This document shows, in pieces, positions 8,553 to 17,339 of a stretch of 64,000 nucleotides of DNA. Location: the NCBI GenBank assembly GCA_964527595.1, contig CAZGPI010000007.1, positions 1-64,000 of the forward strand, given 5' to 3'. This stretch comes from GWF2-38-10 sp964527595 (GTDB lineage Bacteria; Babelota; Babeliae; Babelales; RVW-14). Below the pieces are notes generated by a model. The model was not told where the DNA came from. It saw only the letters and a list, made by a program, of their open reading frames with translations, and did not search any database. The position numbers and the translations under genes were made by a program. Positions within the stretch are counted from its first letter, which is position 1. Each line of letters opens with the position of its first letter.

Positions 8553-9113
8553 TTATCGAAGGCCTTTTACCGCGAATTTGTATTTTATAAAACTCTCTAA
8601 ATTTTCTTTGGTTAAATAACCCTGAACCATAGGTGCCGGTTCATGATCAGGAGTATACAGATGCCCTTCTTTATAAAAAAGAAAAAGAGGTAATGCCGTC
8701 TGGCTTAATTTACATGACGCCATAAGCTGGACAAAAACATCGTTATTCTCAATGATATCCATTGCCGTAAAACCAACCTCTTTCCCCAACAATTCGGCGA
8801 CTTCCTGATAAACCGGCCTTACCTTAATTGAATCAATGCTTTGTTGAGAAAAAAGCTTAATAACAACTGGTTGTTGATATGATTGCGCAATTACTAATCG
8901 ATTAAAAGCCTGTTGGCCATGAATAAGTGTAACAGTACTATCGGCAACCCCATCCTGTTTTTTCTCAACATCGTGTTCACGCTTCTTAGACTTTTCTGCT
9001 AAAGCATGACGCACATATTGATAAAACAATCCTTCCTCTTTTTGGAGATGAGCCACCAAATTTCCGCACGAAAAAAGTAAGCCGTAAACGGCAAAATGCA
9101 ATACGATTTTCAT
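8553..9113 (-). CDS. Exported thioredoxin-fold protein lacking CXXC
   Basis: 186 residues with a signal peptide (about 1-20, MKIVLHFAVYGLLFSCG). Residues about 75-180 follow the thioredoxin layout: a beta strand (QPVVIKLFS), a helix where the active site would be (QQSIDSIKVRPVYQEVAELLG), then FTAMDIIEN, the cis-Pro region TALPLFLFYKEG and a final helix. The usual CXXC is replaced by SQQS, so it cannot act as a normal thiol-disulfide oxidoreductase. It may be a chaperone-like or binding protein. The gene lies about 100 bases downstream of a TPR lipoprotein gene on the same strand, so the two may be co-transcribed. Confidence 0.65.
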   Translation of the reverse strand: MKIVLHFAVYGLLFSCGNLVAHLQKEEGLFYQYVRHALAEKSKKREHDVEKKQDGVADSTVTLIHGQQAFNRLVIAQSYQQPVVIKLFSQQSIDSIKVRPVYQEVAELLGKEVGFTAMDIIENNDVFVQLMASCKLSQTALPLFLFYKEGHLYTPDHEPAPMVQGYLTKENLESFIKYKFAVKGLR

Positions 9114-9213
9114 CGCCCCCCCTATCAGAATACGTCCCCTAAACCCCTTGAAATATCCCCTACTGACTTAAGTGTAGCCAATTGCCTAAACCGAGTTCAA
9201 TCAATTAAAAAGC

Positions 9214-9945
9214 TCATGCCGTTTTGCCTTCAGATTCTCCAGAACCAATCCCTAAAGATTCTAGCGAAATATCTATACCAAAAGTCTGCGCCGCCAATTG
9301 AATTCCTTTATTCATTGGTTCCAAATACAAAGCGGCGCTCATTGAATTTTTTGCCAATGACATATCGCCATGTTGTTTAGCTAGAACGGCTAAATAATAA
9401 TGAGCATCAACATAATCGGGCGCCAACTCAACTGCCTTGGAAAAACATTTCTTGGCCTCTTTATATTTATCTTTGGCTGCAAAGACTTTGCCCTGATTTA
9501 CATATGCGACCTCAGGGGTCAGATAATACTCATCGCTTACCAAATTGCGCCAAATATCCAACGCCTGGCTTTCTTGATTATGTTGCGCCAAAAGACATGC
9601 GTAGTTATTCATAATTTCACCCTTAAGCGCTGGGGCTATTTTTTCTTTGAGCGCCAACTTGAAAAATTTTTGACTATCATCAAAATGCTGTAATTTCAGC
9701 AATAGCGTTGCCTTAAATGCCAGGTATTCTGCAGTAGGCTGTTGTTCTAATGCCTTATCAATATAATCAAGCGCTTGCTTGCAAGCCAAAAGTTCTTCGC
9801 CTGAACTGTTAACGGCATGACTCAATTGAGCAACGCTTAATTTATAGTAATTTTGCGCTAATTTTTCATTTTTCTTTTTGCCACACCCCATAAGAACGAC
9901 ACATCCTATAACGAGCCCAATTTTAAAAACCAATGATTTAACCAC
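9214..9945 (-). CDS. TPR-repeat lipoprotein
   Basis: 243 residues. Signal peptide with lipobox (VLMGC, about residues 18-22), so it should be lipid-anchored. The mature part carries about four to five tetratricopeptide repeats with the usual alanine/tyrosine pattern (for example YKEAKKCFSKAVELAPDYVDAHYYLAVLAK). TPR lipoproteins often act as assembly scaffolds in the envelope (compare PilF/NlpI), but which one this is cannot be told. It is divergent from dnaA, with 122 bases between them. Confidence 0.8.
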   Translation of the reverse strand: MVKSLVFKIGLVIGCVVLMGCGKKKNEKLAQNYYKLSVAQLSHAVNSSGEELLACKQALDYIDKALEQQPTAEYLAFKATLLLKLQHFDDSQKFFKLALKEKIAPALKGEIMNNYACLLAQHNQESQALDIWRNLVSDEYYLTPEVAYVNQGKVFAAKDKYKEAKKCFSKAVELAPDYVDAHYYLAVLAKQHGDMSLAKNSMSAALYLEPMNKGIQLAAQTFGIDISLESLGIGSGESEGKTA

Positions 9946-10067
9946 AAGAACTCCTTTCTTTATCTTTTAATATTCCCCCATGACCGAACTGCTGATATAC
10001 TGTGCAACATACTTTATAAAACCTTAGCTTGTAAATTTTCTTGGCAATTTGTTTCAAAGGACGCGCT

Positions 10068-11525
10068 GTGCTTTTCATTTGGGAGGAATTCTTAAAAATC
10101 ATTAAAGAAGAAGCGGGCAGCCAGATCGTTGAGACATGGTTTAAAGCCGTAAGTCTTGATGGCTGGAACGCTTCCATCAACACTGCCACGCTCAGAGCTC
10201 CCAACCAATTTGTAAGCAAATGGATTCAGGAACATTATACCGAACTTCTTAAAAAGCACCTTGGACGGCTATTACAGGCTCACGACTTAAAGATTTTTTT
10301 TATTATCAACGCTCAGACTGAACAATTTCCGCGCACCATTATTCCTGCCTCGATGCTTCATCATAAAACATCATCACTACAAACAACTGTCCATGAGCAT
10401 CACCCAAAAGAATTTAAGCATGAGCAAAACCAACCACAACTGCCAACCGTCAGCATGCCCCAGCACATGGTCAGTACCTCGAAAAAGGCTAAACCTAAAG
10501 AAACGTATCTTCTTAATCCTCAGTATCTTTTTGAAACTTTTATCGTTGGACCAAGCAATTCACTCGCTCACGCGGCAGCTGTTGCTATTAGCGAGAATCT
10601 GGGCAAAGCATATAATCCTTTTTTTATTTATGGTGGAACCGGTTTAGGCAAAACGCATTTACTTCACGCCATTGGCAATCAGGTCAAAAAAGAAAACCCA
10701 GCGGCTCTTATCCGTTATGAAACAACAGACCACTTTATTAACGAGTTCATTAACTGTATTCGTTTTGATAAATCGGACCAATTTAGAAGTAAATATCAAA
10801 AAATAGACCTCCTGCTCCTTGATGATGTTCAATTTTTATCAAATAAAGAACAAACGCAAGAAACGTTTTTTCACATTTTCAATACGCTTTATGAGCACAA
10901 AAAACAAATAGTTTTATCAAGCGACACCTTTCCCAAAGAAATTGCAGGCTTACAAAACAGACTTAAATCACGCATGGAATGGGGTCTGGTGGCCGACATT
11001 CAATTACCCGACCTGGAAACGAAGATTGCAATTTTAAAAAGAAAAGCTCTCGTAAATAATATTCACCTCCCGGACGATGTCGCCGACTTTATTGCATCAC
11101 GCGTCCTTTCAAACATTCGTGAGCTTGAAGGCGCTCTTATCCGCATAAGCGCTTTTTCATCGCTTATTAACCAAACCATTTCGTTAGAAATGGCACGTCG
11201 CGTTCTTTTAAACATTAATGAAAAGAAAAAAGATGGCATTCTCCTTGATAACGTTCTCAAGGCCGTTGCCAAACATTACAATATCTCGGTTAATGATTTA
11301 CGATCAAAAAAACGCCAACAAAACATCGTCGTTGTCAGGCAGGTAGCATTTTACCTCATGAAAAAACTTACCTACTGCTCACTCCAGTCTATTGGTAGTT
11401 TTATTGGCGGCCGAGACCATTCAACCGTTACCCATGCAATATCAAAAGTTGAAAATCTAACAACCAAAGATCGCACATTTGCCCAAAAAATGAAATTTGT
11501 TGAACAAGAAATTTTGACGAATTAA
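10068..11525 (+). CDS. dnaA: Chromosomal replication initiator protein DnaA
   Basis: 485 residues from the GTG at 10068, which has AAAGGA at a proper distance and gives the normal DnaA opening (LFIWEEFLKIIKEE); a TTG at 10041 is less likely. Domain order: DnaA-N (1-80), a variable glutamine/histidine-rich linker (80-140), AAA+ ATPase with Walker A GGTGLGKT (Lys195), Walker B LLLLDDVQF, and sensor II NIRELEGAL, then the DNA-binding domain with the signature GGRDHSTVTHAISKV near the C-terminus. It binds DnaA boxes and opens the origin. No dnaN or recF follows, and I see no cluster of DnaA boxes in the flanking gaps, so the origin may lie elsewhere. Confidence 0.97.
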   Translation: MLFIWEEFLKIIKEEAGSQIVETWFKAVSLDGWNASINTATLRAPNQFVSKWIQEHYTELLKKHLGRLLQAHDLKIFFIINAQTEQFPRTIIPASMLHHKTSSLQTTVHEHHPKEFKHEQNQPQLPTVSMPQHMVSTSKKAKPKETYLLNPQYLFETFIVGPSNSLAHAAAVAISENLGKAYNPFFIYGGTGLGKTHLLHAIGNQVKKENPAALIRYETTDHFINEFINCIRFDKSDQFRSKYQKIDLLLLDDVQFLSNKEQTQETFFHIFNTLYEHKKQIVLSSDTFPKEIAGLQNRLKSRMEWGLVADIQLPDLETKIAILKRKALVNNIHLPDDVADFIASRVLSNIRELEGALIRISAFSSLINQTISLEMARRVLLNINEKKKDGILLDNVLKAVAKHYNISVNDLRSKKRQQNIVVVRQVAFYLMKKLTYCSLQSIGSFIGGRDHSTVTHAISKVENLTTKDRTFAQKMKFVEQEILTN

Positions 11526-11554
11526 ACGCATAAATCAAGTAAGGAGAATATGCC

Positions 11555-12742
11555 ATGCAAAGAAAAAACATAGTTCTTTTTTCGATGTTTCTATGTCTTA
11601 TTAATCTATTAATACCAACCAAGTCACGTTGCCAAATACCAGAACAAGAAGCAATATCACTAGAACAACCAACCTTATTATCAACAGATCTATTACCAAT
11701 TGAAGACACCATGTCGCTCAATGTAAATTCAACCCAAGACCCACTTTCAGCATTTGACGAACAAAATGCCACATCCAAAAATGAAAACCTATCCCCTAAA
11801 GCCCGTCGAAAACTGCTCAAACAAGAAGCCAAAGCCACTGAACAAAAAGCATTATTACAGCCAGATGCCTCACTCGACTTTGAAGTTGAAAACAAAACAG
11901 GCAAAACACTTTATGTCACCTGTTTTGCTTATATGAAAAAACGACCATTTAGCCGTTGGCGCTGGGACAAATCTGAAATCTATAAAATCGAAGATAATGC
12001 AATAACAACGATTGCTATGCACCCGATTGAGGATGAGCAAGACAGAATAAATACCTTTGGCTACTTAGCACTTTTTGATAATAATAAAGATGCTGAAGAA
12101 GCCATCTATGAATTACTCCCAGATAGCAACAAAATTGAGCTCGACCTCCTTATTCACTTAAAGGGTAAAAAGGTTGTGCTCGAAATAGAAAAATATGGTA
12201 TGGTCGGTGAGTTTTTTGATTATGATTTTGTTCGCAAAGATCAAAACGGGACAAAATACACGCCAGAAGTTGATTTTGTTGTTGAAAACAACACAGGAAA
12301 AACGATACACGTTACCTGCTTTACCTTTCAAAAAAAGGCAAAGGGGACATGGCTTGCAGAAAAAACTAAAGCAGCGTGGACCGCACTTGATGAAAGCAGA
12401 GACGATATGAGTGTTTGGCGCTTTGATAAAACACCCCTAATTACCCTCAAGCCTGGCGAATCTGGCGTCATTGATGTTGACACAATCGTCGAGCAACGCG
12501 ATCGTAAAGATGTAACAGGCTTCTTGGGGATATTTGACGAGGATGAACGCACACAAGCCGAACAATCAGTTTTTGAACTCTTAGAACAACAAAATAAGCT
12601 TTCCTTAGGAAGACTTGTGTCATTAAAAGGAAAAAAGGTTATTATCGAAGTAGAAAAATATGGAACAATTGGAAATTTGATTGATTTTACAACAAAACCA
12701 GTAAGCCGTATTGAATTTGATAAACTTAATCGACCAAAATAA
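11555..12742 (+). CDS. Exported protein with two tandem copies of an unrecognised domain
   Basis: 395 residues; ATG at 11555 with AAGGAG 9 bases upstream. A signal peptide (about 1-26) and a low-complexity linker are followed by two homologous domains of about 115-135 residues. Copy 1 (about 109-225) starts DFEVENKTGKTLYVTCF; copy 2 (about 243-380) starts DFVVENNTGKTIHVTCF. Both continue with WRWDK or WRFDK, an acidic D-R segment, FGYLALFD or TGFLGIFD, a helix ending in ELL, and LKGKKVVLEIEKYG or LKGKKVIIEVEKYG. The pattern suggests a beta-sandwich duplicated within the gene. I do not know the family. It lies between dnaA and rsmH, 29 and 17 bases away, and may be co-transcribed. Confidence 0.8.
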   Translation: MQRKNIVLFSMFLCLINLLIPTKSRCQIPEQEAISLEQPTLLSTDLLPIEDTMSLNVNSTQDPLSAFDEQNATSKNENLSPKARRKLLKQEAKATEQKALLQPDASLDFEVENKTGKTLYVTCFAYMKKRPFSRWRWDKSEIYKIEDNAITTIAMHPIEDEQDRINTFGYLALFDNNKDAEEAIYELLPDSNKIELDLLIHLKGKKVVLEIEKYGMVGEFFDYDFVRKDQNGTKYTPEVDFVVENNTGKTIHVTCFTFQKKAKGTWLAEKTKAAWTALDESRDDMSVWRFDKTPLITLKPGESGVIDVDTIVEQRDRKDVTGFLGIFDEDERTQAEQSVFELLEQQNKLSLGRLVSLKGKKVIIEVEKYGTIGNLIDFTTKPVSRIEFDKLNRPK

Positions 12743-12759
12743 TAAAAAAATAGGGCTCC

Positions 12760-13677
12760 ATGATGAACAATCCCGAGATCAAAACGATAAGCACCTTTCA
12801 CAAATCGGTGCTCGTACAAGAAGTCCTTGAGTACTTGCAACCTAAGCCCGGTGGCTTATACCTAGACGCAACATTTGGCGGTGGCGGCCATACGCGCGCC
12901 ATACTCCAAGCAGAACCAACCTGTAAGGTTGTGGCCATCGACTGGGACCAAAAGGCAATTGAAGCCAACGCTCCGGCGCTTGAGCTTGAATTTGGCACAC
13001 GTTTCAAAGTCCTTTGGAGCAACTTTTCCCTTTTGTATAAACTCCTCAAAAAAGAAAAAATCTCAGAAGTTGATGGAATTTTGGCAGATTTTGGAACCTC
13101 TCAGTTTCAAATTCACCACAAAGCCGGCTTTTCGTTCCAAAGTGACACCCCCCTTGATATGCGCATGTCACCCGGCCATCAACGCCAAACGGCAGCCGAC
13201 ATCGTAAATCTCAGCTCAGAAAAAGAGTTAGTACATATACTTTTTACCTTCGGTGAAGAGCCCCAGGCAAAAAAAATTGTACGCGCAATTATCGCGGCCC
13301 GCGATATTAGGCCAATAACCACCACCCGCCGGCTTGTTGAAATTATCGAATCGGTTATCCCAGCCGTAGCATTCAAACACCTCCGCGGCATCAGCCCAGC
13401 AACTAAAACCTTTCAAGCGCTCCGCATCGTTGTTAATCATGAGCTTGAAAACATTGAAGGATTTTTGAAAGTTGGAACAAGTTTTTTAAAACCTGGCGGC
13501 CGTTTTGTATGCATTAGCTTTCATTCGCTTGAAGACCGTATTGTGAAAAACTTTTTTCGCGATAACGTCGACCAATACGAAATACTGACTAAAAAACCGA
13601 TTACCGCAACGCCTGAAGAATTAAGCATAAATCCTTCATCGCGATCGGCAAAATTACGAACAGCAAAAAAGCTTTAA
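12760..13677 (+). CDS. rsmH: 16S rRNA (cytosine1402-N4)-methyltransferase RsmH
   Basis: 305 residues. RsmH (MraW) transfers a methyl group from SAM to N4 of C1402 in the decoding centre of 16S rRNA. The SAM-binding motif DATFGGGGHT is at residues 36-45, followed by VAIDWDQKAIEAN, ADFGTSQFQI, the substrate motif DTPLDMRM and the C-terminal SFHSLEDRIVK. Length is normal. ATG codons at 12760 and 12763 are both possible. In most bacteria rsmH heads the dcw cluster with ftsL and ftsI; here it stands apart, and murD, murB and ftsW are scattered through the window, so that cluster has been broken up. Confidence 0.96.
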   Translation: MMNNPEIKTISTFHKSVLVQEVLEYLQPKPGGLYLDATFGGGGHTRAILQAEPTCKVVAIDWDQKAIEANAPALELEFGTRFKVLWSNFSLLYKLLKKEKISEVDGILADFGTSQFQIHHKAGFSFQSDTPLDMRMSPGHQRQTAADIVNLSSEKELVHILFTFGEEPQAKKIVRAIIAARDIRPITTTRRLVEIIESVIPAVAFKHLRGISPATKTFQALRIVVNHELENIEGFLKVGTSFLKPGGRFVCISFHSLEDRIVKNFFRDNVDQYEILTKKPITATPEELSINPSSRSAKLRTAKKL

Positions 13678-13694
13678 TTACCGCCTAAAATTGG

Positions 13695-13723
13695 TTGACA
13701 ATTTTTATGATAAGTTGTAAGTT
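13695..13723 (+). promoter_or_regulatory. Candidate promoter of spoVG and tRNA-Gln
   Basis: A perfect -35 box TTGACA (13695-13700) and a weaker -10 TAAGTT (13718-13723) at 17 bases spacing, in the 145-base gap before spoVG. The leader would be about 95 bases. Confidence 0.5.
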
Positions 13724-13822
13724 ATTTTCATGAAATTTGTTATTTAACTTGGTGCTTCATCTACAGGATGCGAATATGCAGTTTGAAGCATTCGCAACCT
13801 CGTGCTAACTGAGGGAACATAC

Positions 13823-14110
13823 ATGGAAATCACAGAAGTAAAAGTTTTTCCGGCCAACGAGGGTAAGCTCAAAGGCTATGCAACAATGATTTTTGACGGG
13901 TGCTTCATTGTGCGTGACATGAAGATTATAAAGAGCGACAAAGGGTTATTCGTTTCCATGCCATCTCGCAGGAAAAAAGACGGCTCCTTTAAAGACATCG
14001 TTCACCCACTCAACGCTGAAACACGAACTCTGATTGAAAATCGTGTAGTTGAAGAGTACAAGAAAGTTGTTCCTGAAGACGCAGATCTTGAAGTTACGAC
14101 TGAGGTTTAA
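13823..14110 (+). CDS. spoVG: SpoVG-family regulatory protein
   Basis: 95 residues from the ATG at 13823 (GAGG 8 bases upstream). The sequence MEITEVKVFPANEGKLKGYATMIFDG, then FIVRDMKII, VSMPSRRKKDG and the helix ETRTLIENRVVEEY is the standard SpoVG fold. In Firmicutes and Borrelia SpoVG binds DNA or RNA and modulates gene expression; in non-sporulating Gram-negative bacteria the role is unknown. It is followed 14 bases later by tRNA-Gln and then the lipid A genes, so it may share their transcript. Confidence 0.94.
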   Translation: MEITEVKVFPANEGKLKGYATMIFDGCFIVRDMKIIKSDKGLFVSMPSRRKKDGSFKDIVHPLNAETRTLIENRVVEEYKKVVPEDADLEVTTEV

Positions 14111-14124
14111 GCAACTATAAATGC

Positions 14125-14196
14125 TGGGGCGTGGCCAAGTGGTAAGGCAGCGGTTTTTGGTACCGCCATTCGGAGGTTCGAATCCTTCCGCCCCAA
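14125..14196 (+). tRNA. tRNA-Gln (anticodon TTG)
   Basis: Full cloverleaf: acceptor stem TGGGGCG / CGCCCCA, D arm GCCA..GGC, anticodon arm GCGGT-TTTTGGT-ACCGC with anticodon TTG, and T arm GGAGG-TTCGAAT-CCTTC. The 3' CCA is not encoded. It decodes CAA and CAG. Confidence 0.95.
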
Positions 14197-14214
14197 TTTT
14201 AAAGAAATTCAAAA

Positions 14215-15042
14215 GTGAACCAAAATCAAATAGATATTATAAAAAAAGCTTCCCTTTTTGAGGAAGCCTTTTTTAACTCTAACGAAACATATATTCATCC
14301 TACCGCTATTATAGGCCAAAACGTTATTCTTGAAGATAATGTTAAAATAGGGCCGAATTGTGTTATTGTCGGCAACGTACATATTGGCGCCGGATCTAAA
14401 CTTTACGCAAGCGTTGCTGTTGGCTTTCCTGCTCAAGTTTTCGGACTAAAAGAAAGCTATGGGACTATTGTTATCGGAAAAAATTGCGAAATTCGCGAAT
14501 TTGTTACCATTCACGCAGCTAGAACGCCAGAAGGTAAAACGGTCATCGGCAATAACTGTTACCTGATGAACTATTGCCACATAGCCCATGACTGCATACT
14601 TGAAGATAACGTTGTTATGGTAAACAACTGTAGCCTTGGCGGACACACCTATATTGAAAAAAATGCATTTCTCATGGCTTATGCCGCCTCTCACCAATTT
14701 TGTCGCATCGGCCAATTTACGGCCATCGCACCATTTGGCGGAACAAGGCAAGACCTTCCTCCGTTTTGCCTATTTACTGGGCAACCTGGGGCATTTTCGG
14801 GTCTTAATGTAATAGCCCTTAAACGGTCCGGGGTCGACAAAGAAACAATAAATGCGTTAAAGCATGTTTCAAAATTATTTTATCAAGATAAACTATCTCT
14901 AGAGCTCATTAAAGAAGCTGCCAAAAACGAACCCGATTGGGGAACCAACGGGCATGTTGCAACCTTTATAAACTTTATTGAGCAAAGCACAAGAGGCGTA
15001 TCTCGAAAAGCACTTCTTAATGCTTCGGAAGAAACATTTTAA
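14215..15042 (+). CDS. lpxA: Acyl-ACP--UDP-sugar O-acyltransferase LpxA
   Basis: 275 residues, GTG start at 14215 shortly after the tRNA. The left-handed beta-helix hexapeptide repeats run from about residue 25 to 190. Catalytic His125 lies in HIAHDC, and the conserved histidines of GGHTYI and SHQFC are present, as is the C-terminal helical region with TRG. LpxA performs the first step of lipid A synthesis, moving a 3-hydroxyacyl chain from ACP to UDP-GlcNAc (or UDP-GlcNAc3N in some bacteria). The downstream oxidoreductase and lpxI form one operon with it. lpxC, lpxD and fabZ, often adjacent in other genomes, are not in this window. Confidence 0.95.
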   Translation: MNQNQIDIIKKASLFEEAFFNSNETYIHPTAIIGQNVILEDNVKIGPNCVIVGNVHIGAGSKLYASVAVGFPAQVFGLKESYGTIVIGKNCEIREFVTIHAARTPEGKTVIGNNCYLMNYCHIAHDCILEDNVVMVNNCSLGGHTYIEKNAFLMAYAASHQFCRIGQFTAIAPFGGTRQDLPPFCLFTGQPGAFSGLNVIALKRSGVDKETINALKHVSKLFYQDKLSLELIKEAAKNEPDWGTNGHVATFINFIEQSTRGVSRKALLNASEETF

Positions 15043-15066
15043 CCCTTTTAACATATACGTGAATTT

Positions 15067-16014
15067 ATGATCAAGTTAGGCGTTATCGGACTTGGTCACA
15101 TGGGTGGGTATCATGCATCCGTGTGCCAACAATCATCAAATATTCAGTTGGTTGCCGTTGCTGATAGCAATGAGCAAAATTTGCTTAAAATTAAAAATGC
15201 TGACGTTATAACCGCAACCGATTATCACCAATGGCTTGATAAGGTTGATGGTGTTATTATTGCCGTCCCAACCGAAGCTCATTATGCAGTTGCCAAAGAT
15301 TGCCTGCTCCATGGCAAGCATGTGCTTATCGAAAAGCCGCTCACCAAAAACATGAGCCAAGCTCAAGAACTTTTTGCCATTGCCAAACAACAAAATCTTA
15401 CGTTGCACGTCGGCCACGTTGAACGCTTTAGTGGTGCAATCCAAGAATTAAAAAAACTTATTAATGAACCCTTTCTTATCGAATGCCATCGCATGGGACC
15501 ATTTGTTCCGCGCGTACAAAATGATAGTGTCGTCCTTGACCTTATGATCCATGATTTGGACCTTGTCCTTAATTTTATAGCAAGTCCGATTAAAACCATA
15601 AGCGCACTTGGTCGAAAAGTTTTTAGCCAAAATTGTGATATCGCTAGTGTACAAATTGGTTTTGAAAATGGTGCCATGGCCCACCTTGTCTCAAGCAGAG
15701 CATCACAAATCAAAGCAAGAAGTATGGTCATTCATCAAAAAGATGAATTCATCCAGCTTGATTTTACAACCCAAGATCTTTTGATACACCGCCACAGCAA
15801 CTCAAGTATTCAAGTTGGCCCTGACCAATTAACGTATAAACAAGAAGCCCTTATCGAACGCTTGTTTGTGCATAAAGACAATCCACTTAAACAAGAAGTC
15901 GAACATTTTGCCAAGGCTATCAAAACAGAAACAAATCGACTCAACCCCGAACAAGATTTACCAGCATTAGAAGCTTCACTCAAAATCGAAAAGCTTCTGG
16001 GCCTCACACAATGA
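15067..16014 (+). CDS. Gfo/Idh/MocA-family oxidoreductase of the lipid A operon
   Basis: 315 residues. N-terminal Rossmann domain with the NAD(P) motif GVIGLGHMGGYH (3-14), the family motif EKPLT (about 96-100) and a C-terminal alpha/beta domain. It sits 24 bases after lpxA, and its stop overlaps the start of lpxI by four bases (ATGA), so a role in lipid A sugar chemistry is likely. In Acidithiobacillus and Leptospira, GnnA of this superfamily oxidises UDP-GlcNAc at C3 so that GnnB can add an amino group, giving amide-linked chains. No GnnB-like aminotransferase is next to it here, so the GnnA assignment is only a hypothesis. Confidence 0.88.
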   Translation: MIKLGVIGLGHMGGYHASVCQQSSNIQLVAVADSNEQNLLKIKNADVITATDYHQWLDKVDGVIIAVPTEAHYAVAKDCLLHGKHVLIEKPLTKNMSQAQELFAIAKQQNLTLHVGHVERFSGAIQELKKLINEPFLIECHRMGPFVPRVQNDSVVLDLMIHDLDLVLNFIASPIKTISALGRKVFSQNCDIASVQIGFENGAMAHLVSSRASQIKARSMVIHQKDEFIQLDFTTQDLLIHRHSNSSIQVGPDQLTYKQEALIERLFVHKDNPLKQEVEHFAKAIKTETNRLNPEQDLPALEASLKIEKLLGLTQ

Positions 16015-16826
16015 TTGCGGTTATAGCAGGTAAGGGACGGCTTCCCGTCCATGCCTGCCAAAGTCTTTTGGAAAAACAAAAGCCATTTTTTGTTATCGTT
16101 CTTTTTCCTGAAGATAACCTTGAACAACTTCAGGCACTTGTTGGCAATCGAGCGGAACTTGTTGCACAGCCATTTTATAAGGCCGGCAGCATTTTAAAAA
16201 CGCTCAAAGAGAAAAAGACAACTCACCTTCTTTTTATTGGGAAGGTCGATAAACAGCACCTCCTTTCTCATATAAAACTAGATTGGCTTGCAATAAAGCT
16301 GCTCGCTTCATTGATTTACAAGAGTGATTCAGCAATTATGGAACGGCTTTTGCAAGAACTTGCTCAATACAATATTGAGGTAATTAGTCAAGCTGACGTA
16401 CTTGGCGCACTCATGGTTCCGCCTGGAATACTTTGTGGCAAAATGACCAATGAACTTGAAAACTCTATAGCGATGGGAATTAACGCCGCCATTAAGTTAT
16501 CCGAATGTGATATCGGCCAAACGGTCGTCGTTAAAGACAATATGATTATAGCGGTTGAAGCGATAGAAGGAACCGATAATTGTATTAAAAGAGGCATCGA
16601 GCTGGGCAAAAACAATATTGTCATTTGCAAAGCGGCACGTGCCACTCAAAACAAAAAATTTGATTTACCAACCCTTGGACCAAGCTCACTTGAACATATG
16701 AAGCATGGCGACGTTTTGGCAATTGCTTGGCTTTCTAGCCATACCTTTATTGCCGACCAAGATGAATTTATCAAGAAAGCACAAGCCCTTGGTATAACGC
16801 TTGTATCATCTGCCCTAAAATTCTAG
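16011..16826 (+). CDS. lpxI: UDP-2,3-diacylglucosamine pyrophosphatase LpxI
   Basis: 271 residues. LpxI (formerly DUF1009) hydrolyses UDP-2,3-diacylglucosamine to lipid X and UMP, replacing LpxH in many non-enteric Gram-negatives. Seen here are the N-terminal IAGKGRLP motif, GKVDK, the middle MTNELENSIAMG region and the C-terminal signature IIAVEAIEGTDNCIKRG, with LPTLGP afterwards. Translationally coupled to the upstream oxidoreductase. Its last 12 bases overlap the end of the convergent DUF192 gene. With lpxB at 44946-46070 it gives two successive steps of the pathway within this window. Confidence 0.94.
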   Translation: MIAVIAGKGRLPVHACQSLLEKQKPFFVIVLFPEDNLEQLQALVGNRAELVAQPFYKAGSILKTLKEKKTTHLLFIGKVDKQHLLSHIKLDWLAIKLLASLIYKSDSAIMERLLQELAQYNIEVISQADVLGALMVPPGILCGKMTNELENSIAMGINAAIKLSECDIGQTVVVKDNMIIAVEAIEGTDNCIKRGIELGKNNIVICKAARATQNKKFDLPTLGPSSLEHMKHGDVLAIAWLSSHTFIADQDEFIKKAQALGITLVSSALKF

Positions 16827-17339
16827 GGTATCGCCTTCAGTCACGCCGTGGCGAACACAAAATCCGGCACAAACCTCAAGCGCATATCGAGCATCGGAAA
16901 CCGACGGAAGTAATTCAGCTGAATGTGGTTGTGTATTAGGATAAATTTTCACCACCCGTTTTTCATTATCCAAAAACAAAATATCTAATGAAAGATCTGT
17001 ATTTTTCATGTAAAAATAACGCGGGGCAATATCATCAAAAATAAATAGCATCCCCTGCTGCTCATCCATGGACGGTCTATACATAAGGCCCTGCGCCCTC
17101 TTTTCTGGGGTTTTTGCAAGCTCATATTCAACAAGAGTTTTGTTTCCAGACTGCGATGAAATAATGGTCAACGAACCATCACGATGAAAAGATGTCGGCT
17201 GAATAACGCAATTTTTTTTTCTGCACCGATGAATGTTTTTCATTTTTGAAGAGTATTGCTTCTGGTCATCCTTATTCGAACACCCAGGCAAGCAAAGAAT
17301 AATAACCACCGATAAAACTTCATACCAAGCGATCTTCAT
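16815..17339 (-). CDS. DUF192-family lipoprotein
   Basis: 174 residues from the ATG at 17339, served by AAGGGA 9 bases upstream. The signal peptide ends in a lipobox (CLPGC). Residues about 65-174 are a DUF192 (PF02643) domain: E-L-A-T-E-KRAQGLMYR, GMLFIF, FYMKNT-LDILFLD and ALEVCAGF-HGV-GD. The function of this family is unknown; members are usually exported or lipid-anchored, as here. The gene converges on lpxI. Confidence 0.88.
   Translation of the reverse strand: MKIAWYEVLSVVIILCLPGCSNKDDQKQYSSKMKNIHRCRKKNCVIQPTSFHRDGSLTIISSQSGNKTLVEYELAKTPEKRAQGLMYRPSMDEQQGMLFIFDDIAPRYFYMKNTDLSLDILFLDNEKRVVKIYPNTQPHSAELLPSVSDARYALEVCAGFCVRHGVTEGDTLEF

Noticed and set aside
9946..10067. Possible replication origin next to dnaA
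   Set aside because: I found no DnaA boxes (TTATCCACA-like) or AT-rich 13-mers in the gap before dnaA or in the gaps after it. A GC-skew plot of the whole genome would decide.
13946..14212. An 88-codon minus-strand frame over spoVG and tRNA-Gln
   Set aside because: It is antisense to spoVG and to the tRNA; the apparent protein pattern comes from the tRNA sequence.
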